Assembly: GCA_033439685.1 (NCBI GenBank)
Contig: JAUEDM010000002.1
Location: 2,728,001-2,792,000 of the forward strand
Origin: Apodospora peruviana
Taxonomy: Eukaryota; Ascomycota; Sordariomycetes; Sordariales; Lasiosphaeriaceae
DNA length: 64,000 nucleotides
Direction of reading: 5' to 3'
The notes beneath the pieces are model-generated. The model searched no databases, had not been told where the DNA came from, and saw only the letters and a list, made by a program, of their open reading frames with translations. Shown in pieces: positions 10,908 through 22,800 of this stretch. The number at the start of each line of letters is the position of its first letter. Within the stretch, counting starts at the first letter, position 1. Position numbers and translations under genes: made by a program.

Positions 10908-11459
10908 TTTTGCGAGTGTGGAACACTTGCCGTAGTTTGGCTGCTGCTGCGCTGTGCTGGATGTGGACACTCGGGTGGGTAAGTCACTATTTATCGTGAG
11001 CTTTTGTTGGTGGTTTCCACTCCTTGTGGATTTCGCTGCTCACGCACCCAAGCTGCTTGACGGATCGATGTCGGGCTTTCCAGGTATAGTTGTCGAGTAG
11101 TTGGAGTTTAACTTGAGACAGGTTTTGACTGGGGCACTGATGAGGAGGCATCTCGGGTGTATAATATTTGAGTTGTGTCTTGCTCCATTGGGTATGTAAG
11201 TACCTCCCTTCACACATGAATCGTAAATATTCCAGTGGTTTTGTATGTAGGCAGTACTAATCATCTTGCTGCCTGCCTGTGTCAGGTGGTGGTGGTGGTC
11301 GTCTTCATGACAGCCACGCTGCGCGCTCTGAGGAAAGTCCGAGTTTATTTTGTCCGACGCCAACGGATCTCTGTCTGACTAGTAGGAAGAAAAGAGAAAT
11401 GTCGAATCCAACATCAATCTACACTGGCTCACATCGACAGTCCATCAATACCACATATC
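10908..11459. other. Intergenic: tRNA-Asp upstream / promoter of four-TM gene
   Basis: A 552-bp spacer. No protein or RNA gene was recognised beyond the flanking ones; several short frames lack support. Confidence 0.45.
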
Positions 11460-12179
11460 ATGTCGTCGATAGAATTACCTCGTTACACAACAACGATACC
11501 AAAACCAATGGAGATAATGACGCCAGTCCCACCACAGTCCCAAGAGTCAAAAACAGCCATCACCACGAAATGGACCAGCTTCAAGGCCCACACGTGTCCG
11601 ACCATCCACTGCTGCTCCATCAACGACGTGCAGTCAACGGGGCTACTCTGCCTTCTCCGCTTCCTCTATAATGTCGAATATCTCGTGCTCAACGTGGCAG
11701 TAGTGCCGAACGATGACAAGAGAATTGTGTTCTCCATGCTACTTCTGTTTTTCGATACTCTTGCCGTGATGCTCATGCTATGCACAAGCATGTTGTCGTG
11801 TCGCGGAAGGCGCAGGTTGCTGGGCGTTATGGTGGTAAGTTAGCCGGCTTCTTCCTTGCGTTATATCGAGAAGAAAGTCCCACTGACCATAAACTGATTA
11901 TAGGGCCGGCGCGAGTTCGGAATCTTCATTTTCGGTGCTGCCATCGTGCATTTTGGACTTGTCCTAGCCATGTTGATCTTGATCATCCATGGGACGGACG
12001 GGCAGACATTCAACTTTGGGTGGTATTTTGCTCTCTTGACTTTCTTGTTCTTTGTGTTGGCTGCAGTTGTGGCGAACTCGGTGCCTGAAGAGCTGGAGGT
12101 TGGGGAGGAGGTGGAGGAGGATGCGCATGCGTTGCCTGCGTACACACCTGTCAAACCTGATAGCCCAACTCAGACTTGA
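11460..12179 (+). CDS. Four-transmembrane protein of unknown function
   Basis: Predicted 216-residue membrane protein, not recognised. Exon 1 is 11460-11834 and exon 2 is 11904-12179; the 69-nt intron (GTAAGT...TATAG) joins in phase 0. Four hydrophobic helices are visible, at about residues 57-80 (LLCLLRFLYNVEYLVLNVAVV), 87-113, 130-155 (FGIFIFGAAIVHFGLVLAML) and 161-186. A basic loop (CRGRRRLLGVMVGRREFG) separates helices 2 and 3. The N-terminus is Thr/Pro-rich and the C-terminal tail is acidic (EVGEEVEEDA), so both ends are probably cytosolic. The layout resembles fungal tetraspan or MARVEL-like proteins, but no motif proves this. Confidence 0.65.
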
Positions 12180-12274
12180 AGAAGTGCTAGTTCGGCTGTG
12201 CCTGTGCCTGTGTTCTGTGTGACTGCGGATTGATTACCAGAGCTACTTGTCTAGGTATCTATCTAGTAAATTAA

Positions 12275-13907
12275 CTAGATATCCAGCATTGCTGCTCCAA
12301 GAAACTCGTTGAGGACAACAGCCTCTACCGTGATCTGATCCTCCGTCTTGATCATAAAGTGAAAAGGAAAGTAGCAAGATAACAACAAGGAAGAAATAAA
12401 GAAAGAAAACTAATGCAGAATGAGAGAAAAGGAAAAATCGCTGCAAGTGTGTTATCTCCAAGTCGCCAAACAAGGCTGCCGCGTGGTGAACCCGCACCCC
12501 AGTCCGCCCCCAACTGTAGGTCGCATCGGTGACGTTGCCAATCGACGGCGCGACATCGTGGTTGACAAACATGTTGATCGAGTTTCCAATAGCGTAGACC
12601 TTAAGGGTATGCCATTCTTTTGGGTCGAATTTCGCGTTCATCTTTCTCAGCTTGAGATCTCCAGCAGCACGTATGCCTGCGTAGTACCCCTGGAACGCAT
12701 CCCCGCCGGTACTGTTCATATGATCTGTGCGGAACAACATGCCTGCGTCACCACCGCTAGTATTGTTTTCCATTTTCACCTTGATGGAAATGAGCAGGTC
12801 CGTGAAATTCGTATACATCAGCCCGCCTCCTCCTTCAGATGCGGACACCTCAAGAAACCCATTATGATGAGGGTCAAGAATGTCTTTCAAGGTTCTCCAG
12901 ACCCTACTGTCGCCATATGTTTGCCACCCAAGCAAATGGTCAAAACTCTGCTTGAAAAGCATGCGAACAGGCTCGATTGTGCCATTCGGAGCAATACTAT
13001 GGGGTCAAGAGCCAGTTCGGAATTAAGCCAGCCACCTGAATATGGGGGCGTTCGGGCATAGACGATATACGGGGCACCACTTCTGGAGAGCGTAATGATG
13101 CTGCTGCGCGGAATGAAGGTGGCCACGGCCGGATCGGGAGCGAGGACCACGCCCTCTGACAGAAAGGGCCCCTGAGTGCTGTTGGCCTTGCCGTATTGGA
13201 TGGGCAAGCCTGGACTATTCGATTTCCACATGAGGTAGTAGGTCTGATTGAATGAAAATCTTCGCCCCCGAATCATACGTGGATGGCGTAATCTCGCTCC
13301 CGTTGAAGGGACCGTCAAAGCTGTTCATCGTGGCCCCATTCAACTTGGCGACGTTGAGGTGTCCTCGGTCACCGTAGTACATGTAGACTTGCTGATCATC
13401 GTCGACTAGAACCGACGGGCCAGCTGCGGAGTATTGCCCGCCGAGGAGTCAATGATAGGGTTGCCAAAGGCATCCAAGTATGGACCTTCTGGCTTATCCG
13501 CAACGCCCACGGCAACCCCCCCAGATCCCTCACCTTTCAGGGTGTCATTGACAGAGAAGTAGAGGTAAACTTTGCGGTTGCGGGCGACGGCGGCCGGTGC
13601 CCTGATAGACTCTCTTGCCCATGAGAAATTACCGTTGTTGAGCACTTTCTCATGCGACGTCCAGGTGATCAGGTCCGTGGACGAGAAGGCGTCGATATAA
13701 AACTCGTCCCGAGGCGAGGCGCCCCGTGTGGCGGCGAACACCCAGTACATACCGTTGTAGTTGGTGCAGTCTAGGTCGAAGTATGACTTTGTTGCCGTGA
13801 AGGGGTTTCCAGGCGCAATGACTCGAGGTCCATCATCCGCTACACCCAAAGCGGGTAGTAGTGCCGTGATGACGACTGCCAGTGGAAAAAGATGTTGTGA
13901 TCTTCAT
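12275..13907 (-). pseudogene. Broken GH43-type glycoside hydrolase with C-terminal jelly-roll domain
   Basis: A secreted arabinanase/xylosidase-like (GH43) gene whose reading frame breaks repeatedly. Order of remnants: a start at 13907 with a signal-peptide-like segment, the five-blade catalytic domain (TKSYFDLDCTNYNGMYWVF, then KVYLYFSVND, then YMYYGDRGHLNVAKLNG, then YYLMWKSNSPGLPIQYGKA, then APYIVYARTP), and a C-terminal LamG/CBM66-like domain (AGMLFRTDHMNSTGGDAFQGYYAGI ending at FGDLEI). Frame changes are needed near 13886-13890 (A5 run), about 13437-13445, about 13250-13258 and between about 12995 and 13040, with no room for introns. The final intron (about 12440-12355) also lacks a clear GT donor. 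Neighbouring genes have intact frames, so sequencing error is less likely than decay. The exact end (stop 12275) assumes the last exon. Confidence 0.8.
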
Positions 13908-15308
13908 ATCTTCTACTGGTGATCTTATGCTGATGTGAGTGCTTGCGAATATGGATTGGGAATCCGTTTGCCAAATGGGACACAGAGGAGAGAGCGGAAT
14001 ATGTACTTGAGGTTGTGTGAGTTGGCAAGAGGGAACTGGTGGCAGCTCGCTGTCTTGGGGACTGCCCTTGAGCAGCTTGATTCATGAGGCTTGTTGCGAT
14101 GATATTGTACATCGTTCACACGTAGCTCCCAGCCGCCAGGACGTCATGGTGCTGGATATCCTTCCCTCAATGGGACAATATTCAATCACTCGGCACAGGT
14201 GCCAGTGAACGATACCTGAGACTACACCCGCTCTTCCGTAATATGACTGTTCTGTGAACCGGTTCATCCACCAGACTTATGGCGTCAACCTGAGCCCATG
14301 GTACGTTCCTTGGCACATCATGAACAGACCGGATCGAAAGCCACGGGACCCACATCTCCACCCTTCATCACCGATTTGGTGTGGTTTCGGTGAATCACGC
14401 TTGAGAGGTCGGTAGGGCCGTGGCGGTGACCATGATCTGCCAGATCACGCCGTAGCACGGAAGCCACTTGAACTTCGATCACAAGAAAGAACTGGATTAA
14501 CCAATATGCATATTCGACCGAGACAAACTGGCGGTTGTGTAACACAACATTAGGAGGCCAGGGCTCTCCAGCTTCGTGGAAACCAGCAGGAACTTCTTGA
14601 GTGATCAAGCGCAGAAGACGAGGAAGGAAAAAGCGCTATCGTCGACGCCCCTGTCCGGTATGGATTGAAGCCAAAAACTGTTTGGTTAGCGAGTCGCGAT
14701 CCCGTCAGCGATGTCGTTCTGTTGGTGGACGGGCAAAGACGAAAAGTGAAGATGGTGGAAAAGGGAGGTGGTCAGTTTAAGCCGCTGGGCAAACTGATGA
14801 CACTGAATTTCAAGTTTTCAACAAGTCGTGTACGAAATACGGAATACACGTGTTGGTGGTGCAAAGGGAGCTGCAACTGAGCAAGCCAACTGCAATAGGC
14901 TAGCGTGACTAGGAGGTACCAACCAACAAGGGACTCACCAGGGGATCCCGGGACGCAACGCGAGCGCGTCCCCCAAGTTTCGCGTCAATCAAACAGCAGC
15001 TCAGGCGCCTGCTTGAATAAAACTGCCCAAAAGTCACCCAAAATTTCAATCCAAAATAAATCACTCAAAAAATTCTACCTCAATCCATCGAACTCGCCGG
15101 GTCATTCCGAGATTCGGCTTTATTGCGCGGTGCTTTTCCCGCTGATTGACCTCCAATCTGATTTTCCGCCCAATTTTTCCTCTCGGTCAATCAGCCAGCT
15201 CGCGCAACCGGGACCGAGCTTTCCCACACAACGGCTCGCAACCTACCCCCTGCGTCCCAACCCAAAGCCAAAAGACGCAACAAACAACGAAAAAAATAAC
15301 CAGAAAAA
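13908..15308. other. Intergenic: GH43 upstream / AT-hook gene promoter
   Basis: A 1.4 kb region between divergent genes with no supported gene. A 96-codon frame at 14318-14608 (-) has no family features. The last 300 bp are A/C/T-rich, a typical fungal leader before the AT-hook start codon. Confidence 0.45.
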
Positions 15309-16142
15309 ATGGCGCCAACCAAGCCAGCAGCAACAAGCGAAGAGCCACCCGTCAAGCGCGGCCGCGGCCGTCCCAAGATGGATCCTGCGCTGAAGAAGCA
15401 GAAGCCCGAGCCGTCCGGTCGTCCCCGCGGCAGACCCAAGGGAAGCGGCGGCGTGAAGAAGGCTACGGCTACCCCGGCTAACACCACGACCGGCGCGGGC
15501 CGCCGCGGCCGTCCCCCGCGCGCGAAGCCCGGCCTGGGCAGAGCTGCTGCCGGCGACGGACTCGAGGAGGGCCAGACCACCACCAAGACCGGTCGCGTCA
15601 GCGGTCGCAAGTCGGACGGTGCTGCTGCAACACCCAAGGGCGGCAAGAAGACGACGGCAACACCTAAGAAGAGCACGACGCCTGCCAAGGGCGGCCCGAA
15701 GCGCGGACGCAAGCCCAAGGCAGCTGCTGCAGCTGAGGAGGAGGACGAGGACGACGCCGACGAGGTGGTTGGTGATGTGGATGTGAGCTGTGACGATGCG
15801 GGTGACAACGAGGTGTCGTCCGCCGACGAGGGGGACGCAAGTGAGTAGTCAAGTTAGTTTTCGATAGCAATCTTCTCTCTGTTCTCTCTCAGCCCACCAC
15901 ACAAAATAGGTAAGCAAAACTATTCCTTCAATACCTACCCCTTCTCCGTGCAACTGAGCGCATATTCGTGACTAATTAGGACGAATGTAGAAGCTGACGA
16001 AGACGCCGAAAACGACGAGGTTCGTGGCAATACCACTCTCCTGCCTGGCTTTCTGTAAGAATTAATTCCTTTATATAGCCCTTTAAGACTGACTTCTCTG
16101 CCTTTCCCCCGCAAAAAGGACGTGCCCGTTGATGACAATTAG
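15309..16142 (+). CDS. AT-hook (HMGA-like) DNA-binding protein
   Basis: Predicted 194-residue basic nuclear protein with four AT-hook-type motifs: KRGRGRPKMD (about 17-26), GRPRGRPKGS (about 37-46), RRGRPPRAK (about 64-72) and PKRGRKPKA (about 128-136). These bind the minor groove of A/T-rich DNA and mark chromatin or transcription cofactors. Exons are 15309-15840, 15991-16019 and 16119-16142. The 29-nt middle exon and 24-nt last exon (ending DVPVDDN) were chosen because both joins keep frame, with branch elements (GACTAAT, CTGAC) before the acceptors. Reading through the first donor stops two codons later, which could give a shortened isoform. The tail is acidic (EEEDEDDADE). Lys, Pro and Ala are very abundant, as in HMGA proteins. 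Specific role unknown. Confidence 0.8.
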
Positions 16143-17252
16143 AAGTCGAATATAGGCGAAATAATAAAGCCAGTATTTTCGTCGTCGTCGTCGTCGCGTC
16201 GTTTGATTTGCCAACCATCAACTACAACAACAAAAAATAAACAACAAAATAATGAGGGGAACGAGAACTCTGGTTCATGGTCCATCTGGGTTTGGATGCG
16301 ATGAACACGGAAGGAGGGACTGTCTGCTAGCCATGGAATGTATTCAAAACAAGCAGCCGTTCAAAGCAAGTAAACGAGACAAGGGAATGACGATGTGAGA
16401 GGCAGCAAGCAAGCATGCAGAGGGAAGGGTCAAGGGATTGCTCTTTTCGGGCTTTGGTTGGCTGGCTAGGAAGACGGGCAAAGGGAATTATTTTATTGAT
16501 GGGCTTGGCTTCAGAGCGTGCGTTTAAGGGGGTCTGTCTGTCTTGTCTGTCTACCTGGTTTCTCGGAACTTTTCGCGTCAACTGTACTTATATCTTTTCC
16601 TTTTAGTCAGTCAATTAGCTATATCCGTTTCTTTTCCCGTTGCAATACTAGCTTCCTTCTTTCGGCATATTCTGCCTTCTCAGCCAACAATCTTCCTCGA
16701 TAAAGTCTCGGCGTTGTTGTCAGTCTTTTGGGGCAGTACCCCTAGCCTTGGTCGATATTTTCAAAGAAGACGGACATGTAGGATGCTACCCATGGGTACC
16801 TGAGGCGAGAAAAAAACCGGCTGCAGCTCAAAGATGGACGAGATCACATTGGAACATGCATACAAACTGTACACATCAGAATATATTAGTATTACTAGCA
16901 ATTAGTATTCCGTAAGTATCCCATCCATCCATCCGTCCGTGCCACCTCCCGTCCCTATCATATCATAACTGCCCCCGTCCATTCAAACAGCAAGGTATCA
17001 AGTCCAAGGCGCCTTAGCTACAACTCAATCCCAACCAGAAGACAAAAATCCGTATACAAATATACACATGTTTCCACCACAGCCTCAAAGACAAAGTAGG
17101 AACCGCGATACAGAAAACCATAACCCGTACTTATTACTGTATCAGCCTTCACCGTCCACACCACCGTCGCCGCCGCATACCATGACTCTTTGATATTAAG
17201 GTTAACGCCGCGCGCCCCTGACACACCCCACCCCGAACAACGAGAAGCCACC
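16143..17252. other. Convergent 3' region of AT-hook and Gln-rich genes
   Basis: A 1.1 kb region between convergent genes, presumably two 3' UTRs. It holds a GTC repeat (about 16180-16196) and T/C-rich segments. No coding frame is supported. Confidence 0.5.
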
Positions 17253-19043
17253 TCATTCTTCTTCTGATGCTTCTTCCTCGGATGCCTCCCCTTCACCATT
17301 TTCACCGTCGAATTCGCCATCATCACCCTCTTCGCCGTCATCGCCATCTTCTGCATTCCCGCCCACTTCTGCGTCGTGGAAACTATCCTCGTCGTCGTCT
17401 CCGCCGGCTGATACGGAAGCAGCCGCTGATGGTAATGCTGACGTTGATGCTGACGCTGACGCTGACGTCGATACCGCCGCCACCGCCGCCGCCGCTGCCG
17501 CCGCAAGGTCCGAAGTTACAGACGAGCTCGGCTCCATATGCGGTGCTGGAGCCAGTTGCAACGGTTGTTGTTGTGGCTGTGGCTCTTGCTGTGGAGGTCG
17601 AGGCTGTGGCTGCTGTAGCTGTTGCTGCTGAATCTGTTGCTGTTGTACTTGTTCTGCCCAAGGATGATGTTGCTGGTGCGGTGGTAGGTACTGGTTCGGT
17701 CCATCCAAGACGCGGATTGTTGCCTGCCCCGAGTGGGGCGGAGGAACAGGGCGAACTCCGAGTTCTGGAGTTGGAGCTGGAGGCGGCGCCGGCCCAGGCT
17801 GATGATAGACGGGTGCACGCTGATTGTTGCTAAGTTGTAACTGTTGCTGCTGCTGCCCACCACCATAAGGAGCAGGAACAGTATACTGATTCGACAGCTC
17901 AGCCTTACTAGGCAGAGGATGGCCGGGCAGATTCCAAGGCAGCAGGTGCTGTGGCGCTTTCGCGGGCCAATTGGGCGCCCAGTGGGGCTTGCGATCGTAG
18001 AGAGACTCGCAGACCTGCCTGTCACCAAGCCGAATCATCTTGTCGAGGATCGACTTGAGCCAGTTGTGGCCTATGATGAAGTGCTTCTCGGTCGGATAGT
18101 CGTGCATGTTACCAGTCCGCAGCTCCTCAACCATGCCGATGACCTCGGCGCGCGCCTGCTGGGGCGACCCGGGGATCGGCAGGCGGTAGGCGGCCTGTCG
18201 GGCATAATAGTAGGCGTCGACAGGACCCGGTTGCCACTGCACGCCGTCCTGGCCCCTGAAGACGGGAATTTTGTTGTAACCCAATGCGCGCATATATGCC
18301 CACACGGGACCAGAGATGGTCTCGTTGAGGATGCGCCAGCAGGCCATGAACCGCGTCTGGCAGATGAAGGCCTCGACGATGCCAGGCGGGGGGAAGTTAC
18401 CGAAGCGGTTGGTGAGCTCAATGTAGCAGCCACTGGCCTTAGCGATTGCTTCGACCTGGGTTGACCACACTTCAACGTGATTGATGGAGTTGAGCACGAT
18501 GACCTTCATGTCGTAGGTGAAAGAGGTGGGCTGGGCGACGGGGACGTTGCCGGCGTTATAGGGCCTGCAGATCTCGGGCGGTATGGCGAGGTGTGGGGGC
18601 TGGTCAGGGAGCCGAGTGGTGTCCACGGGGAAGTCGGGTTTGTGCCTCTTGGAGGCCGGGTCGGGCTCCGGCTGTTGCTGCTGGTCCGCCGGCCTCTTCC
18701 CGCCGGCGGAAGCATGGTTTTGAGCTGGGGCCTGAGCCGGGGCCGCAGATGGAGCCGGGCCTGGGGGTGGCGGTGGCGGTGGCCTGAAAGATGACGGTTG
18801 CCCAGGTTGAGGTCGGTTGGGGTTGCTCTGAGTCTGCGGCACATAAGGGTTCTGATAAGCGCCATTGCTCTGCGGGGCAGGGGAAGGCGATGTTAGTTGT
18901 TGTTGTTGTTGTTGTTGTTGTTGTTGCTGCTGCTGTGCTGCCAGATACTGTGGGTGTACCTGTGGCGACTGTGATGGCGGTTGTTGAGGTTGGTGCTGGT
19001 GCTGGTGCTGCTGCTGCCGGGATGAAGGGTGAGGTTCACTCAT
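17253..19043 (-). CDS. Gln/Pro-rich nuclear protein with an unassigned folded core
   Basis: Single-exon 596-residue protein, not assigned to a family. Residues 1-150 are disordered and Gln/Pro-rich, with a 13-Gln run near 37-49 and PPPPPPPG. Two basic patches (GGKRPAD, SKRHKPDF) look like nuclear localisation signals. Residues about 150-380 form a well-composed folded-type core (MKVIVLNSINHVEVWSTQ, IVEAFICQTRFMACWRIL, TEKHFIIGHNWLKSILDKMI) that does not match a domain I know. The rest is Gln-rich again, then an Ala/Ser low-complexity run and a strongly acidic tail (FDGENGEGEASEEE). This plan is typical of transcription or chromatin cofactors. It diverges from the DExH helicase across an 832-bp promoter with clustered CCAAT boxes. 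Confidence 0.82.
   Translation of the reverse strand: MSEPHPSSRQQQHQHQHQPQQPPSQSPQVHPQYLAAQQQQQQQQQQQQQLTSPSPAPQSNGAYQNPYVPQTQSNPNRPQPGQPSSFRPPPPPPPGPAPSAAPAQAPAQNHASAGGKRPADQQQQPEPDPASKRHKPDFPVDTTRLPDQPPHLAIPPEICRPYNAGNVPVAQPTSFTYDMKVIVLNSINHVEVWSTQVEAIAKASGCYIELTNRFGNFPPPGIVEAFICQTRFMACWRILNETISGPVWAYMRALGYNKIPVFRGQDGVQWQPGPVDAYYYARQAAYRLPIPGSPQQARAEVIGMVEELRTGNMHDYPTEKHFIIGHNWLKSILDKMIRLGDRQVCESLYDRKPHWAPNWPAKAPQHLLPWNLPGHPLPSKAELSNQYTVPAPYGGGQQQQQLQLSNNQRAPVYHQPGPAPPPAPTPELGVRPVPPPHSGQATIRVLDGPNQYLPPHQQHHPWAEQVQQQQIQQQQLQQPQPRPPQQEPQPQQQPLQLAPAPHMEPSSSVTSDLAAAAAAAVAAVSTSASASASTSALPSAAASVSAGGDDDEDSFHDAEVGGNAEDGDDGEEGDDGEFDGENGEGEASEEEASEEE
18896..18937 (-). repeat. CAA/CAG trinucleotide repeat (polyglutamine tract)
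   Basis: On the plus strand a GTT/GCT run of about 42 bp encodes 13 consecutive Gln residues in the Gln-rich protein. It is likely to vary in length between strains. Confidence 0.9.
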
Positions 19044-19875
19044 AGTAGAGAAGGGCTTGGTCGCATCGCCCTACACGCGGCTCACTATGGCGGAATGAAT
19101 GGGCACATACGCGCTTAATTTATGCCGGATAATGATCCGAGACAGCAGACAGGTGCAGGAAAAAAGGTATCCCAAGAAATTGGTACAAAGCGCCCTGTGA
19201 TGTTTTGAAAGTGAAGGGCAATGAGAGTGAAGCCGCAATCGGGCGACGTTGAAGAGAATGAATACGCCAGACCGAATCGCGTCGCTCGACGCCATTTTGG
19301 AAGTTGCGCCTGTGTGACACGATGCAAAGCCAGCTCATGACCCACTTTCCCGCCAATGACCAATCATTGGGATAGCAGCACAGCAGCGTATTCCGGTTAC
19401 TCTTTCCTCGACTCTTTAAGGACGGGAGGTTGTGAGACGTCTTCAAGCCCGATAAGTTAACAGGAGAGATAGGAGACAAAGTAAATTTAAACCTGGCTTT
19501 GGAGTCTGGAGGCATCTGGGCCACATTTAAGTCAAAGATCGCCACGTGACCGGGCCTATCGATTGCGTATTTGCGTTCAAGGACAGAACGAATGACACGC
19601 GGGCAGGTACAGTGAGAATGAAGATACACTGTGCTGCCTCTGGACCGAAGCAAGCACGGCAAAGCAGCAAACACCAGCGCTTTTTAACCCCTTCTCTGTC
19701 GAACCGGACCCTCCACTCCAGCTCTACTTACGCTTGTATTACCTACCTTACCTACCTAGGTTAACAAAGATGGACTGCAGCGCAAGTGCAAGTGCAATTC
19801 CGGGCCTCATTTAACCCGTCAATCATCTGAACAGAAAAAAAAAGAAAGAAAAAAGAGAGAAAGAACACGGCGAAA
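19044..19875. promoter_or_regulatory. Bidirectional promoter with clustered CCAAT boxes
   Basis: An 832-bp spacer between divergent start codons. CCAAT occurs at 19353-19357 and 19360-19364, and its complement ATTGG at 19366-19370, within 18 bp, consistent with HAP-complex (CBF/NF-Y) binding. An ACCTACC-type motif cluster lies at 19740-19761 and an A/G-rich leader precedes the helicase ATG. Confidence 0.55.
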
Positions 19876-22800
19876 ATGGTCAAGAAGGGAAAGGACAAAA
19901 GCGGTGCAAGCACCCCTGCGCCCGCGCCCGCGCCTGCATCATCAGCTTCAAGCAAGTCCAAAAAAGAAAAAGACGCCAAGAAAGCAGTACCCCCAAAGTC
20001 AAAACCCAAGCCCGAAGATGACTTTATCGTCTTCTCCAACTCGGACAAGGAGCCCAAGCCCCGGAGAGGCGGAGGTGCCCCCGGTTCATCCACCACCCCA
20101 GACGAGGAACCGGCTGGTCCTCCCAAGCCCACCATCAAGCAGATCATCGGCGGCGCCTCGTGGACCGGCAAGCTGCCCGTCAATCTTCTCTCGGAGCACT
20201 GCCAGAAGATGAAGTGGGACCGCCCTGACTACAGCACCCACAAGACCGCCGACGGCTTCTCCGTCTTTGTGAGTCTGAGCGCCAGGAACCCTAAAACGCA
20301 AGAAGTCACCAAGCTGCCGCCCTTCAAGCTGCCACCGAGTCACGTCCACCTGGCCTACAAGCCGACCGCGCTGGAGGCCAAGCACTTCGCCGCCACTTAC
20401 GCGTTGTACCGCGTCTGCAGCATGAAGAACCTGCACATGATGCTGCCGCCCGACTACAAGGTGCTCTGGAAGGAGTTCGAGGCCCTGAAGAAGCAGGACG
20501 TCAAGGAGGGCAAGGCCTGGATGTACGAGGCCGATCCGTTCCAGGCCTTGCGCGAGCGCGAGGAGGCGAAAGCTGCGGCCGAGAAGAAGAGGAAACAGCT
20601 GCAAGCCGCCCGAGAGAAGGCCGCAGAAGAGCCTGGTGTTGGTCCAGGCTTGGCTTTCAGGGGTGGTGGATCGGGAGGATCTGGCGGCGGAGGAGGAGGA
20701 GGAGCGCATAACCTGATGCGAGGCTGGGCTACCGTTCCCAAGATCGAAATGGGCAACAGGACGCGGACTCAGCTTGAGGATCTGCTCCGGAGGGAGACGG
20801 TCTGGAACCCTCACGGAGTGACTATGTCGGGCGCTCAGAAGTCAGCTATTGTCAAGGAGTTCAGGGAGCTGGGGTTCCGGCAGAGCCATATCGAAGAGGC
20901 TGTCGAGGAGTGCAAGGATCGCGAGGAAGCCTTGGAGTGGCTTCTCGTGCATATTCCTGAGGACGACCTGCCTAGATGGGCCTTGCCAGAGAGGTACAGC
21001 GCCGGCGTCACAGTCGGAGCTACTGATCTTCGCAGAGAAGGCGCAATCAAGCGGCTCGCACAGTCTGGATACTCGGTAGATCTATGCCGCAAGATCATCG
21101 CCGCACATGACGGCGATGAGGCTAAAGCTGCGGAGGCTCTGCAAGTGCTCCTCCTGAAAAGCGGGGCAAATACTGAGGATGCTGCTGTCCCATATGAGGA
21201 CGAGAGAGAGTCGTGGATGAGCCCGGAGGAACTGTGGGAAGAAGAGATGGCCACACTTGAAGCCAGCTTTGGGGACCATTATGAGCGCACTTCTCCAGAC
21301 GTCTGCCAGATACGGATAGAATCCGTGACAAACGGCGCCGTCAAGAACGTTGAGACGCACATACAGTTTCGCAAGTCTCCACAGTACCCTGTCCAGGTCA
21401 TCCTGTCCATCGTTGCGGTGCTTCCTGCGTACATCAAGCTGAGCATCATCAAGAAGGCGCTGGCCTACGCCAACGAGTCGCTGCGGGGAGAGGACGCCAA
21501 GATCTACTTTGTCGCCAGCTGGGTGCAGGAGAACATCAACGAGATTATCGAGAGGCCGGGGGCGCTTCGTGATGTTTCGGCCGTGGCGTCGGCCGTATCG
21601 GAGGAGCCCAAGCCGGTTGCAAGGGCAGGCCGGAAACGGCAGCGGGCACGCTATCCGGAACCCATCAACTGGACTGCGGATCCGCGGAGCAAGCAGGAGT
21701 GGCTAGCGCGGAGCGAGACGCCGGGGTACAAGAAGATGCTCCAGGGTCGGCAGAAGCTGCCGGCCTGGCTGGTCCGGAACGAGGTGGTCCGGACTGTCTC
21801 GGAGAACCAGGTTACCATCATTTCTGGCGAGACTGGTTCCGGAAAGTCGACCCAGTCCGTCCAGTTTATCCTGGATGATCTGTACAACAAGGGGCTTGGG
21901 AATGGCGCAAACATCATTGTGACGCAGCCGCGCCGGATTTCCGCTCTCGGTCTCGCTGACCGGGTGAGCGAGGAACGGTGCTCCCAGGTCGGCCAGGAAG
22001 TTGGCTACACTATTCGTGGTGAGAGCAAGACTAGCCGTGCGACCAAGATTACATTTGTGACCACGGGTGTTCTGCTCAGGCGTTTGCAGACGTCTGGTGG
22101 TCGCATCGACGATGTGGTGGCCTCGCTGGCCGACGTCAGCCACATTGTTGTCGACGAGGTGCACGAGCGCAGTCTTGACACCGACTTTCTGATGAGCATC
22201 ATCCGTGATGTCTTGTACAAGCGGCGGGATTTGAAGCTCATCTTGATGAGCGCCACACTTGACGCTTCTTCCTTCAGGGACTACTTCACTGCCGACAAGA
22301 AAGGGGTGACCGTGGGCATGGTGGAAATTGCCGGTCGTACCTATCCTGTGGAGGATTTCTACCTGGACGAGGTGATCGAGATGACTGGCTTCACCGTTCC
22401 AGACAGGTACGGCTATCACGACGATAGCAAGACGTCCGGAGACGCGCAGGCGGACCCTATCAATAAGATCATCCAGAAACTTGGCAGCCGTATTAACTAC
22501 GACTTACTTGCCGAGACGGTCAAGGAGATTGACCAAGACCTCGCGCACACGGGCAAAGCCGGCGGGATATTGATATTCCTGCCAGGAGTGGCCGAGATCA
22601 ACCGCGCCTGCAACAATCTGCGAAACATTGCTTCCCTCCACGTATTGCCTCTGCACGCATCTCTCGAGACCAAGGAGCAGAGAAAGGTATTCGCCAGCCC
22701 GCCACCAGGCAAGAGAAAGGTCGTGGTAGCTACCAATGTCGCCGAGACGTCCATCACGATCGACGACATCGTCGCTGTCATCGACAGCGGAAGAGTCAAG

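Noticed and set aside
12420..13061. 213-codon plus-strand frame
   Set aside because: Antisense of the GH43 remnant's jelly-roll domain, whose minus-strand reading has clear family motifs.
14318..14608. 96-codon minus-strand frame between the GH43 remnant and the AT-hook gene
   Set aside because: No recognisable motif, signal peptide or splice continuation.
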